A DNA stretch of 64,000 nt, taken from NCBI RefSeq assembly GCF_037975245.1, contig NC_092576.1:45299111-45363110 (forward strand). Reading direction: 5' to 3'. The notes under the pieces are model-generated. The model was given only the letters and a program-made list of their open reading frames with translations. It had not been told where the DNA came from and did no database searches. The stretch comes from Apostichopus japonicus. Taxonomy: Eukaryota > Echinodermata > Holothuroidea > Aspidochirotida > Stichopodidae. Positions 1 through 13,400 of the stretch are shown here, in pieces (position 1 is the stretch's first letter; each line of letters begins with the position of its first letter). The position numbers were made by a program, and so were the translations under genes.

Positions 1-426
1 TTATTTATTCCTTATATCTTGGTCTAATTACATCCTACTGTTTTGTTATTGTTTCAATGAGATATATTATTTGTTTACATTTAAGCTAGGTACTCCTATA
101 TCCTGATTTCAATGCATTTCATTTTGTGGAAGAATTAATTGTTAACAATTATGTTTTTCTGTCTCATTTTGTCTCTATTTTACTATCCCATTAATCACAT
201 TCCTTACCTGATGACTGTTTCTTTCATTGTTAGTTTACTTCTTTATTCAATTTCTTCTTCATTTGTTTTTGCTTTACTAATACAAGTATCTAAACCTATC
301 AACAAACCTACAGTAATTATCAAATATAACTATATTAATAATTCCTATCTTGTTTACATCATTAATATTAACTTATTTATATTATTAATTACTAATATTA
401 TTTGCATAATTATTAATTATACTTAC
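1..426. other. AT-rich intron sequence
   Basis: Downstream intron of the minus-strand repeat gene. It is very AT-rich with runs of TTAATTATTA. The small plus-strand reading frame here is hydrophobic only because of base composition. I see no exon or repeat in it. Confidence 0.5.
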
Positions 427-635
427 CTCAGTTGCTTGAATCTTTGAGAGTGTTGTAGATAGTTTAATATTCCATTAACTTCATGTTTATTCATTTCTCT
501 CCCTTTCTCTGTCTGTATGTCCATCCTCTCTATTGATGTTATGATTGGTAGAGAGAGACCAGAGGAGAGGATAATGTTCCCATCTTCATCAATCTTACTA
601 AAGGACCTGGCTAGAGTCACCCTGTTTATGGGAAT
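427..635 (-). CDS. Exon 12: repeat cassette 3, B exon
   Basis: A 209-nt exon (phase 0 to 2) after TTTCCTTCCTTCAG and before GTAAGT. It encodes IPINRVTLARSFSKIDEDGN, then ILSSGLSLPIITSIERMDIQ and NGILNYLQHSQRFKQL. The matching C exon should lie to the left of base 1, so the gene is cut by the window edge. Confidence 0.7.
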
Positions 636-1389
636 CTGAAGGAAGGAAAATATTAAATATAATTAATATCATCATGTTTGTTTACAGGATAAATACTTGA
701 AAATAATAACATCATAATTAATATAGGAATATTTACTTGATTTTTGTTCTAATTTCATATTAATAAAATAATATTTGTTTAATTTAATTTAATATTATAT
801 TGTTTTGTTAATTATTTAATAATTAGTGGTTTGAATTTGTAAAAAGAGTAAATTATATATTTAACGTTTGTTTTATCTTCGTTTTATCTTTGTTTTTATT
901 TCAAGATGTTAAAGGGTAAACAAGAAGGTTAGGTTTATTACAGAGATCAGTCATTGTTATTTCTGTATAATGAATGAAAGGTGTGTAAGAGGGGTGAGGG
1001 ATGGACGGTACAAGGGATGTAAGGGGTGTAGGGAGGGGTGTGTTATGGTAAGGAAGGGTGTGTTAAGGTTTAGTGATATTTGGTCGGGGTATTGGTGTCT
1101 TAGTGTGGGGGAGGGCGTGGATATGGTTTACCCTCGTGAATGTTATGTTGTTATTGTCAAAGTATGTGCGCGGGGTGAGAGATAAAAGGACCGGTGGGTG
1201 TCGTACTAGGTAGGGATGGGTGTGATAGGGGTTAGGAGGGGTGCTTTAGGGTGGGGGAGCATGCAGACGGCATAAACATATCTAATGTAATTTGTGTTTG
1301 AGGGGGGATGAGAGGGGGTGGTTTGAGCCAGAACTAATATGTATTATTGGTTCCTTGCTTTAGCAAAAGGAACCTATGCAGTCAGGTTG

Positions 1390-1427
<38 letters not shown>

Positions 1428-4400
1428 GTGTGTGTGTGTGCGTCTGTGACACTTGCTTGGGTACGCTCTATCTCAATAAGGGAATGTTGGATTGAGGCCA
1501 AACTTGGACTATAGATCCGCCATATGGAGAAGGTGTGCCCTATTGTTTTTGGTGCTCACAAAGGTCACCAAAGGTCAGTTATGGTCCAAAAACCGAAAAT
1601 ATTAAAACTGCAATAACTCCCAGTGCCAATGTGCGACAAGGTTGATATTTTGGGACAAGTTGTGAACTGGTTAGGGGAACATTTTCAACTTAACGGTCAT
1701 GTGATCCGAGGTCACCAAAGGTCAATTAATGATAAAAAACTAGTATTTTTGCGATAACTTGAGAACGAATTGTCCGTTTGGGTTGGGAGTTGCCTCAATG
1801 TCATCCAATTGTCGACCCGCATCTTGGTGACCCTTGACCTCAATTTGACCTCTGGTGACCTTTTCATGTTTTTGGGATTTTTAAAGTTTCGATGCTATTT
1901 TCAGATGTCAAAGGTACCTTCTGATCATAAATGTCAATAGGTTGACCCCGTGTGACCTTTATGTGCGAAGTTATATGAGGTCAAAGTTTTTCGGTCGGAG
2001 TTAGGACGGTTGTACAGACTTTTCGTTTTGTTTTTTTGAATCAGGAGATTAAACTACATCTGAAACCAAGGTCAAAAGGTCAAAGGTCACATTAGAAAAA
2101 ATTTGCTTATTTTGGGAGGAAACGAGCAAAAAAGAAAATGTTTGGTTTTGATGCTAGATTTGGATATCAAAGGTACCTTCCGATCAAAAATGTCAATTGG
2201 TTGACACCCGTGTGACCTTCGTGTGCGAAGTTATACGAGGTCAAAGTTAATTTTCAGACATTTAATGCAACAACTCCCAGTTCCAAGGTGTGACATGGTT
2301 GATATTTTTGGACAAGTTGCAAATGGTATAGGGGAATATTTTCAAAGTTAACGGTCATGTGATCCGAGGTCACCAAAGGTCAATTAATGATAAAAAACTA
2401 GTATTTTTGCGATAACTTGAGAACGAATTGTCCGTTTGGGTTGGGAGTTGCCTCAATGTCATCCAATTGTCGACCCGCATCTTGGTGACCCTTGACCTCA
2501 ATTTGACCTCTGGTGACCTTTTCATGTTTTTGGGATTTTTAAAGTTTCGATGCTATTTTCAAATGTCAAAGGTACCTTCTGATCATAAATGTCAATAGGT
2601 TGACCCCGTGTGACCTTTATGTGCGAAGTTATATGAGGTCAAAGTTTTTCGGTCGGAGTTAGGACGGTTGTACAGACTTTTCGTTTTGTTTTTTTGAATC
2701 AGGAGATTAAACTACATCTGAAACCAAGGTCAAAAGGTCAAAGGTCACATTAGAAAAAATTTGCTTATTTTGGGAGGAAACGAGCAAAAAAGAAAATGTT
2801 TGGTTTTGATGCTAGATTTGGATATCAAAGGTACCTTCCGATCAAAAATGTCAATTGGTTGACACCCGTGTGACCTTCGTGTGCGAAGTTATACGAGGTC
2901 AAAGTTAATTTTCAGACATTTAATGCAACAACTCCCAGTTCCAAGGTGTGACATGGTTGATATTTTTGGACAAGTTGCAAATGGTATAGGGGAATATTTT
3001 CAAAGTTAACGGTCATGTGATCCGAGGTCACCAAAGGTCAATTAATGTCAAAAAACTAGTATTTTGGGGGTAGAAAATGGGCAAAGAAAAAATGTTTGAA
3101 TTTTTATAGTTTGATGCTCTAATTTAGGTCTCATCAATCAAAAATGTCAATAAGTTGACCCAAGGTGACCTTTGTACGTTAAGTTATATGAGGTCAAAGT
3201 TAATTTTCAGACATTTAGTGTAATAACTCCCAGTGCCAAGGTGTTACACAGTTGATATTTTGAGACAAGTTGCAAATGGTATAGGGGAATATTTTCAAAC
3301 TTAACGGTCATGTGATCCGAGGTCACCAAAGGTCAATTAATGACAAAAAACTAGTATTTTTGCGATAACTTGAGAACAAATTGTCCGTTAGGGTTGGGAG
3401 TTGCTTCAATGTAATCCAATTGTCGACCCGCATCTGGGTGACCCTTGACCTCAATTTGACCTCTGGTGACCTTTTTAGTGTTTTGTGGATTTTTACAGTT
3501 TCGATGCTATTTTCAGATGTTAAAGGTACCTTCTGATCATAAATGTCAATGGGTTGACCCCCGTGTGACCTTCGTGTGCGAAGTTATATGAGGTCAAAGT
3601 TAATTTTCAGACATATATTGCAATAACTCCCAGTTCCAAGGTGTGACAAAGTTGATATTTTTGGAGTAGTTGCAAATGGTATAGGGGAATATTTTCAAAC
3701 TTAACGGTTATGTGATGCAAGGTCACCAAAGGTCAATTAATGATAAAAAACTAGTATTTTTGCGATAACTTGAGAACAATTGGCCGTTAGAGTTGGGAGT
3801 TGCTTCAATGAAATCCAATTGCCGACCCGCATCTGGGTGACCCTTGACCTCAATTTGACCTCTGGTGACCTTTTCGTGTTTTGTGGATTTTTTACAGTTT
3901 CGATGCTATTTTCAGATGTTAAAGGTACCTCCTGATCATAAATGTCAATAGGTTGACCCCTGTGTGACCTTCGTGTGCGAAGTTATATGAGGTCAAAGTT
4001 AATTTTCAGACATTTAATGCAATAACTCCCAGTGCCAAGGTGTGACAAGGTTGATATTTTTGGAGTAGTTGCAAATGGTATAGGGGAATATTTTCAAATT
4101 TAACGGTTATGTGATGCAAGGTCACCAAAGGTCAATTAATGATAAAAAACTAGTATTTTTGGGACAACTTGAGAACAAATTGTCCGTTAGGGTTGGGAGT
4201 TGCTTCAATGAAATCTAATTGCCGACCCGCATCTGGGTGACCCTTGACCTCAATTTGACCTCTGGTGACCTTTTCGTGTTTTGGGGATTTTTACAGTTTC
4301 GATGCTATTTTCAGATGTTAAAGGTACCTTCTGATCATAAATGTCAATGGGTTGACCCCCATTTGACCTTCGTGTGCAAAGTTATTTGAGGTCAAAGTTA

Positions 4401-7400
4401 ATTTTCACACATTTAATGCAATAACTCCCAGTGCCAAGGTGTGACAATTAGGTTGATTTTTTTGGACAAGTTGCAAATGGTATAGGGGAATATTTTCAAA
4501 CTTAACGGTCATGTGATCCAAGGTCACCAAAGGTCAGCTAATGTTAAAAATGTAGTATTATGGGGGGAGAAAATGGGCAAAGAAAAAATGTTTGAAATTT
4601 TTATAGTTTGATGCTATATTCACGTCTCACCGATCAAAAATGTCAACATGTTGACCTCAGGGTGACCTTTGTGTTTTAAGTTACATACAAGTTCAAAGTT
4701 AATTTTTTGACATTTAATGCAATTAAATTTTAATGCCAAGGTGTGACATCGTTGATATTTTGGGACAAGTTGTGAATGGGGTGGTGGAACATTTTGAAAC
4801 TTAAAGGTCATGTCATCTGAGGTCACCATTGTTATCATATCTGTTGACACGCTTGTAGGTGTCTTATATTTCTTACACTTTCGACGCCATATTTAGATCT
4901 CAAAAGTGCCTTTTGATAAAAAAATCCGATCACATTTTGTGATCACAAAAGTGTTGGCTGTAGTGTTGGTTACTTTATGGGAACATGTAGGACCACAATT
5001 ACTTGGACTTTTTCAGCCCAATCTTGCTTGATAATATTATGTGTATTGTCATATACCCCAAGCAAGGAACCACAGTGCCCTTGGGCTCTTGTTTTATTTA
5101 TGTAATTTGTGATGGGAAGATCTGGTTTAGGTGGGGTTGGTATTTCAGTGAACTGTTAATTATTAAACATTTTATATTTAGGTATCAATTTGTTATTGAG
5201 ATATAATACTACTTAGGTATGTTTATCAATCACTTCATTTATCTTGTTTTAATTTAAATGTAAACTTAAACGAAAGCTAAATATTTGGCCGAATCTGTAA
5301 AACAGGAAACAAATTCATTGACCCTTTCTGTCTTTAATTGTTATTTATACTTCACTTTCTGAGAAGACTTTGAAAGATATAATTAATAAAACTAAGATGA
5401 ACAGAAACTATTGTTGAATAGCACCGTGTTAAAGAATTTCAAAATGTTTATTATCCTACACACTTTAGCCAGTACTTGTTTTGTATTTGTTTGTTTATTG
5501 TTTGTATTTGCGATCCAATTTGAACCTGTATTTCCTTGTTCTAATTTAAACAGTTTAATATTTAATAACTTAAGTGATATAATCTCGTTTTAATTTCATT
5601 CAACTATTTTATATAATTTTAACTTGTATTGATTGATGTATTTATTCAATACATCCCTTTATGTTTTACTTACGTCATGATTGGATGCTTCCACCAGGAG
5701 CTCTATGACTGACCTCTGTACAGACTCACTGGTGTCTCTGTGGATGACCGAACCACCTGAACACATCACTGTAATAGTCTGGATGTCATCGGGCTATTGA
5801 AAGGAATCAATAGTAATTATTTAATAGAATAATATTAATGTAAAATTGAAGAGTTAAGGAGACAATGAAATTTGGTGTTAATAGCGGAGATTAATAAATT
5901 GATTAATTCAGCAGATAATTGAAACAAAGTTTACAATTAGTTAAATATTTCTGTTTGAATTTGTATGATTTACTTACTGCACAGTGAAGCAAAGTAGGAT
6001 AACAGTTGAGTGATTATTCTAATTTAATCAGATTAAAAGAAACTCAAAGGAAAACAAAGAAGTATTTTAAAGAAAACACGACATGATTACTTTACACAAC
6101 TTCGACCGAGATACATTTCCTGGAATAATGAAATTAATTAGCTTCAAGTTAAGAGCAAGATATTGTTTTCTTTCCTGTAAGAATCATATCGTCTGTCACC
6201 AGAATATTCCATTCCGGGAGACAATATATGATTATAACTCTCAAGGATGCTGGCTTTTTATGATTATGTTTTGAACATTGATCGACCCCTCTATACCTCT
6301 TCACTGTTATGCATGTTACTAATATTAACAATATCACAGGGAAATGTGAAAGTAACTAACATTATTAATGATAAATGATTTACTTAAAAATATAAAATAT
6401 TACAAACCTTCCTCCATTTACCAGTTGATAGATGAAGCAATCTGGCTTCTCTGGATGATATGACTGTAAAAATATATGAAATATATAACATCAATAAATT
6501 ATCATAGAAATACATGACATATTTTAAACAATATTTAAGATTCAGTATTAATTTGTTTTACATACTTATTGCTTCAACACTCAGAGGTAATGTTCCTGTA
6601 CGAGAAGGATCAAATATCAGTAAACTGAACCATTGGAATGTTCTTTCTACTAGTTAATTAGTAATTAAGTACTAGAAATTTACAGTCACTAGTAATCCAA
6701 CCAATAATTGTATTCTCTTTGTTACCTAACACTTCCGGCTTACCTCACAGTCCGTATTTTATAGGGTAACAATAATATATTAAGTAACTCAAAACACTAA
6801 AATCTCCTAGATTTTATTTTAATATAGTGACTTGATAGAAAGCTGCTTAGATAAGCTCAAGAAACACAAAAGAAGGAGGAACATTTAGAAAGTCCCAACA
6901 CCACGCCCCTACCCCCCCCATTCCACCCCACCCCCACCCAGGACTAGTCTGTTTGTTGTTGGCAAGATTTTCTTCCGATCCCTTTTAGATTAATTCTTAC
7001 CAACATATATCTCATTTTACTAGTCTCCCCCCAGCTCCCATCCCCTCCCCCTCAACCACACTTTCCTCTCTTGTCCAAAATCTGTGAAACATTGCAATAA
7101 AAGCAATCTACTTGATCAATAATTCTTTTAATTCTTATGTAAAAATCATACCTTTAATATTCCTTGATCTTGATTCTTCTGGTATGATATCTGGATTGAT
7201 CGATGACGGCAGTTTACAGTTATCAAGCCTTCACAGGTAAAGAAAATATATAAAAAAAGGAAAGTAAATATTTAATATTTATAAATTAAATAAAAATCTG
7301 ATGTCATCACTGTAATAAATTACATTAAGGTCAATGAATTTGCCTTTTCGTTTATTATGGTAAAACAGCTGTTGACAAGTTATAAGTATTAGCCACTAGT

Positions 7401-10400
7401 TATGATGGTCAAACAACCCTTCCACCACCCCTCCTTATGCCCTCCCATTAACATTTGCTGATTTGTTAATTTTAACTATTTATATTTTTTAATAAAGTTT
7501 GCATAACTCTTGAAAATATTCTAAATTTAAATAACAATAAATTTATTTAAAATAAACAGCAAACATTATCGTCGTGTACTTAAATTTCTCTCTATACTTT
7601 TGTGTCAAGCTTTACATGATAATTTATTTGTATTTGTTCATAGTAGTTCTAATTCGTTTATAAGTTTTAATTTTATTTGTTGTTCCTATTATACTGAAAA
7701 GCACCTCCCCCCCCCCCCCCAACCACCAACTCACCTTGTTACATCCTAACGTGTGGAAAAGCCTAACGATGTGCTGTAAACTGCACAATCATTAATGAAA
7801 GAAAAACGTTAACATATCTCCCAGTTTACAAATCCTTACAAATATTGCAGCATTTTAAACCGCACGTCTCAACACAAGACTTGTACATTTAACTAAAATA
7901 AAAAATATCACTGCACAGTACTATTACCCTATCCCTTCCTATATACCCCATACATTTACCCTCTGGCTACCCCTCCCCCACCCCCAATTACCCACATATT
8001 ATCAGCCAAGGCCTGTCACGATGTTTTCCCCTTACCATAGTTCATTGAATCTTGGTGACTTGATTCCATAGTTTATTAATCCGATCACTTCTTCCTCGCT
8101 AAGTGTGTTTCCCTTTCCTTTTGAATTGATGGATATCTTCTCTACTGATGATAGGCTCGATAAACTAAGACCGGACTCAAGTCTGATATCTTTACCGTCA
8201 AATCCACTGAAGGACCATTTTAGGCCTAGTTCAGATATTGGAATCTGAAGAATAGGAAAGAAAGATCACAGTTAACTTATCTTATAGTTCATCCATGATG
8301 GATACATACGTCTGGCGAGTATCCAATGTATGTAAAACAGAACACAAATTTGCATAACAAATCTATAAAATTAATCATTAATTTTAACACAGAATTGTCT
8401 GTGATTTCTTATTTTTTCGATTTTCATAATATTAGGAATTTTATTTTATTTCAATTATATAATAAAAATAAAAAAGAAGAGTGATGACTCATTAAAACTT
8501 GCTTGCCAAACGTACGAATAGAAAAGCATGATATAATATTGATTTTATTAAAATAAAATTCGTAAGCTGACGAAATTCAGATAAAAGTGAAAAACAAAAT
8601 CTTAAATATGTATATTTGGTCTGTAACATGATATCTAGCACATACATTAAGTATTCCTGTAGTTTTCATAACTTATGCTATTGTTTCATTCCTGTCAGTC
8701 AGTGCATTATTTCCTACAGCCTACACTGGCGGAGACTCGACAACGTTCCTGCAGTGAGTGGCCCACTACAACAAAGGAGTTTCCTTCCCGGGAGATACAG
8801 CGCATCTCGATACGTGTGTTAATCGTATAGGCCTAGACTACATCATACTTGCAATTTATTTCGTAATAATAAAGATAAAAGCATTTCCAATCATTGTAAT
8901 GACACACCAATTATAAAAGGCTATATTAATATCAAGTCGTACATATGTTAGACTTTCCACTCTCCATCCGACCGACAAACCAGTAGCGAAGCCAGATAGC
9001 CGGACCGGTTTAAAATAACATAGCTTAAGCCTAAACAGTATGAACAAAGACACCGTCATATCTTATTATAATGTAATTGTATAGACTCATTTGAGTTTAA
9101 CTTTCCTATTCAATTTTGCACACCGCCGGCCCAGTTTTGATAGGCCTACTGTTTACCTGTAATATTTTGATCTCTCACTTTTGACCTACAGTGTAAGCCT
9201 AGGTCTCGCCTAGATCCGTTATAAACATCCATCCTTACTGCTACCAACTTTACCCCATTTGTCTATTTAGGCCCACACTCCACAGTATATGATTTATTTA
9301 GTATCAAGTTGGAACTAATTTTATGACTGATACAATAATTAAATTAAATTTAAAAGGCTGGCGGAGGATATACATATATATTGTTATATTCTAAGCTCTT
9401 ACTTTTCCCGGTAAGAGAATCTTATACTAGCCGTAGCTAACGGTTAAAGTCTAACGTTACGTTACGAAGGCTAACAAGTTGATAATGAAACACTTGACAT
9501 CGTGAATGTAACGCGGACACTGTCCGGTATCATGTGACGTGTTTAAGACGTAGCCTGGGCCTACGCGTGTGAAATGTATTAGATCGCAAACCTGTTGCTA
9601 CTTTTTATTTTCCCTAAAAAGCTAACGTTATTTGTTAGGCTATAGGTCTACCTTTTTTTTTTACAACTAACGTTAGGCTACCACGTCAACCAATAGGCCT
9701 TTAGTACTATATAACGCCATTAATGATTAACGCTGTCGGTGCAAACGAGTAGAAATTTATACTGGTCACTAATACATATACAACGGTCCTAAATAACACA
9801 GAAAAAAAAAAAAAGATAAATAAATTTGATGAGCTTGATACATGCTATAATTGTGTTCGACTAGACGTTGTCTAACTTGAACGCATTAAAGCAAGTTTAC
9901 CAACGGATGACCGGATGTCTATGTTTGAGTATAGGCCCTACTTGTTCTTTTGTGCGTTCAACAAGATCGTTTATTGGATCTAATTTCTGGTTTATCATTT
10001 AACTGTTTCATGTTATTTCTACTCAGCTGAAGTTTCCATTTTGTGTTACTTCATTAGGCTCCAATTTCAAGAAGAGCATGCAAACGTAACCTAAGCAATA
10101 CTATAGTAGGCTAAAACAGTTTTTCCAGACAGGCAAGGTGGCATATAGAGGTTAATACCCTTGACAATGACATTCATGCAACGACAAATCTTACAGAAAA
10201 GACAAAATCTCTCAAGCATGCCTAGGCCTAGGCCCATAATCTTTAAATCGGCCTATAATTACCGTAAGTCAATATAATAACAGCAGCAAACCGTAGGCTA
10301 CGCGGTGTACGTCCATTAGCAGTCATATGTGTACGTGTAACTAGTAGTAACAACTGAATCTCCATACAGATACGTACTTTCTATGTGACCCGCCCTGCGG

Positions 10401-13400
10401 GAATCTATACGTAAGTCTTCGTGCGCAGATGATCAACGTTCACTGTGCGGCGTGCGGCGCGGCTTTGTTTACATCTGAGAACAGGTGTTTTGTTGTCTGA
10501 GTGTACTGGTGAAAGGAAGCTTCCAAATGTTTTAAATTGTTTAGGCTTTTGCTATTCTTCTTCAAACGTTCCTTCTACTGTACCAAATTACATGAAACTT
10601 GGGTCAATTATTTAATAAGCCAATATTAGTAGGACAAACCAAATAAATGTCCTTTTTAATCCATAAATAAAGAAGGTAAATGGTACTTTCGTAAATATGC
10701 ATATTCAAATTGGAATATGTCGATGGATTGTGCAGAATGGAGGGCGCACTTCCTAAACAGATGTTATAGGTGACGAGGGTGTTGGGTCAAGACTAGGGAT
10801 ATAGGAACGATTACCTTGATGATAGATTTATATTTCTTTTCAGTCTGCAGGGTTCCAACTCTTTTTCTAATTAATGATAATTTTGAAACGTTTGGAGATA
10901 AATAATCGGTCCCTGATCGTGTTTGTTTCATTGTCTACCATACATTATTGACAGTGTTATCACTTAGGTTAATGCTAATATTTCTTAGGCAAATTATGAC
11001 GTCACTTTGTCATATCAAGATGTATATTCTTTGTGTGCGGTGGGATGTGTATCTAGTAAAATCAGTGATACTCTCGGCGCGTGTAACGGAAAGTCTGATT
11101 ACATCCGTGTTAATCAGGATTAACTCAGACACTGATACTTGATGAATAAATAACATTTAATCATCTCGGTCAGAATTGTAGCCTTAGATCAAGTATAATA
11201 TCCGTTGCTTATAATGGACACGTGGTACTACAATGTACCGTTATAAGAATGGTTAGTGTTGCCTAATAGATATTTTCACTTAACGTGACAACAAGTTTAA
11301 CTGATAAATAATCTAAATAAATCGCAATGATCTAATAAACTTGAAGTAGCGATATTTATAAGGCTGTGTTGAATGATAAGTGACTTACGTTGTGACTTGA
11401 TGCTATTTCAAGTAGCAATATCGTAGACATCTGGAGTTGTTTACTATCAGTTTTCTTTAGGTACACAATACTCGAACACAGAAGTCGTAAACTGCTTTGA
11501 CCCTTAGTCTGGAAATGAAAATAGAAGCGTCTTCAAAAGAATAATATAGAACGAACTTCAAGTTATAATATTTTCAAATTACTCCCTTGAGTATCACAAT
11601 TTCACATAATATTAACGGCAGATGAACGGTGTGAGGGGGAACTGATAATCCCGCCAATAGTGCATGATTAAGTAAAGGGGGGGGGGTGAGTTGTATTGTC
11701 CTTTCTGGTAAGGAGTCTAAGGGGAGGAAGATACCCTTCCCTTGAGAAAACTTTAGTTTAGGGGGATACTATTCAAACTGGTGCTACCACCGTTCACGGA
11801 ACGTAATTAAAGTTAACGATTGTATTTATATGAGTCTTATTGACACCATATAGGCTCTATACCCTCTGTTACGTATTGACGTTTTAAGGCTGTAGGGGGA
11901 GAGGACAATTAATTATGTTACTACTCGTTTTGTGGGAGGGTCTGAAATCGAACCGAGTTAAATTAACACCATATTTCAAATGGATGTTGATCGAAATCGA
12001 CACCGAGTTAAATTGACTATCTGAGCAACAAAAATAAGAAAAGGAGCAAATTGGCTGTTAATTAGTACTGTACATTGTTCTTGGCTAGGATTAAAGGACC
12101 CCAGAAGTTGAAACACGTATAGATAGTTCATGTTCGCCAAAGTTGCAAGTTTGGATCACAAATACATGTCAGGAAGAGGAATTACTCTTATATTTATTTA
12201 CTGCAATGTATTTTTTGTATTAGTGTAGCTATTGTAGCGAAAATCTACTGGTTACTCCCGTTATACGATTTTCCCCTCGTATGTTTAATTTAAACGTCCA
12301 TTGAGCTCCGCAGAGACAGCGAGCTATTTTTAGAGCCAGGCCACACAACAGCTACGTAATAGTTCTTATCATTATACTTGTGTTTGAGTGTTCTCCTGTA
12401 CTTGGTACGGACAGGCACCATACTAGGTGTGTCGGTCAACCCCATTGGTCACGGCAAACTGCATGACTGTGAGGGTAGTCTCTGGTTGGCCAGGAAGTAA
12501 CAATTTTCCTGCATTTTGTGTCGATTAGGTGCGTTACGAGAAACTGTATGATAGCTCGGCGTATGACAGAAACAGCACAAGCGGTTTCAATAAATCAAAA
12601 GAGATATATGTTTTTTTTTTCATAGCGCTGTACTGATACCTTTGCTGCCCGACGCCTTTGCTGCCCTGCGCCTGCGGACTACCCGATGCCTGCGCTGCCC
12701 GGCACCTGCGGATTGCCCAACGCCTGCGCTGCCCAACAACTGCGGATTACCAGACACCCACCCGGCAACTGCGGACTGCCCGACACCTGCAGAGTAAACG
12801 ACGCCTGCGCATTGCCCAACACCTGCGCTGCCCGAGACCTGTGCAGTACCCGAGACATGTGCAGTGCCCGACCCCTGCGCTGCGCGATTGTTGGGCTGCT
12901 ACAGGCGTGGATGGTGCCTGCCCCTAGCGCGGCGATGTGTTTTATATGTACAGTTTATTATATAGTGTACACCCGAGTTGAGAATTACATGTATATTAAA
13001 CCTTACACTTTCGATGTCTGCTGCCCGGTTTTAAGTCTTGTTTTGTACCATCCCCTCTTCTTACCTTCCCCACTACTTCGGTTGGTTCCGGGACAGGGAG
13101 CTCCCCACACAAGGACGTTGGTAGCGTTACACTATATTAACCTACCACTGAGATACATTCGTTAGATTCCAATTTCTAGTGATTTCAGCCTTACCCCGGT
13201 TCTGTTTTTTTTTCACCTAATATTACCAACAGAAGGAGAAAGGGGGACGTAACGGAGAACTCCTCAGTCTTGCTTTACCGCAGCGGACTCGGGGAAAGGG
13301 AGGACTTGATTTGAGAAAATGGCCTATGACCCCTCTCTGACGCCGGGACTGGTATCCAGCATCACATGTAAAAAACGGTGTGATTTTTTTTAACGTGCCA

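Larger units (their letters stand above)
1349..5100. repeat. Large interspersed repeat, internally tandem, rich in AGGTCA half-sites
   Basis: The left end is a hairpin (GGTTCCTTGCTT... to AAGGAACC, 1349-1374), and the sequence AAGCAAGGAACC at 5060-5071 is its inverted mate. In between, units of about 400 bases repeat: the phrase GAGGTCACCAAAGGTCA occurs near 1708, 2366, 3024, 3319, 3718, 4119 and 4522. The end sequence matches an inverted copy at about 38445, which places the right border near 5100. No coding capacity is seen; this looks like a non-autonomous DNA element that has grown by tandem duplication. It lies in the intron between exons 12 and 11 of the repeat gene. Confidence 0.6.

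Noticed and set aside
12658-13165. Plus-strand frames of 89 and 159 residues rich in Leu, Pro and Cys
   Set aside because: They are translations of the 16/18-bp GC-rich minisatellite in two frames.
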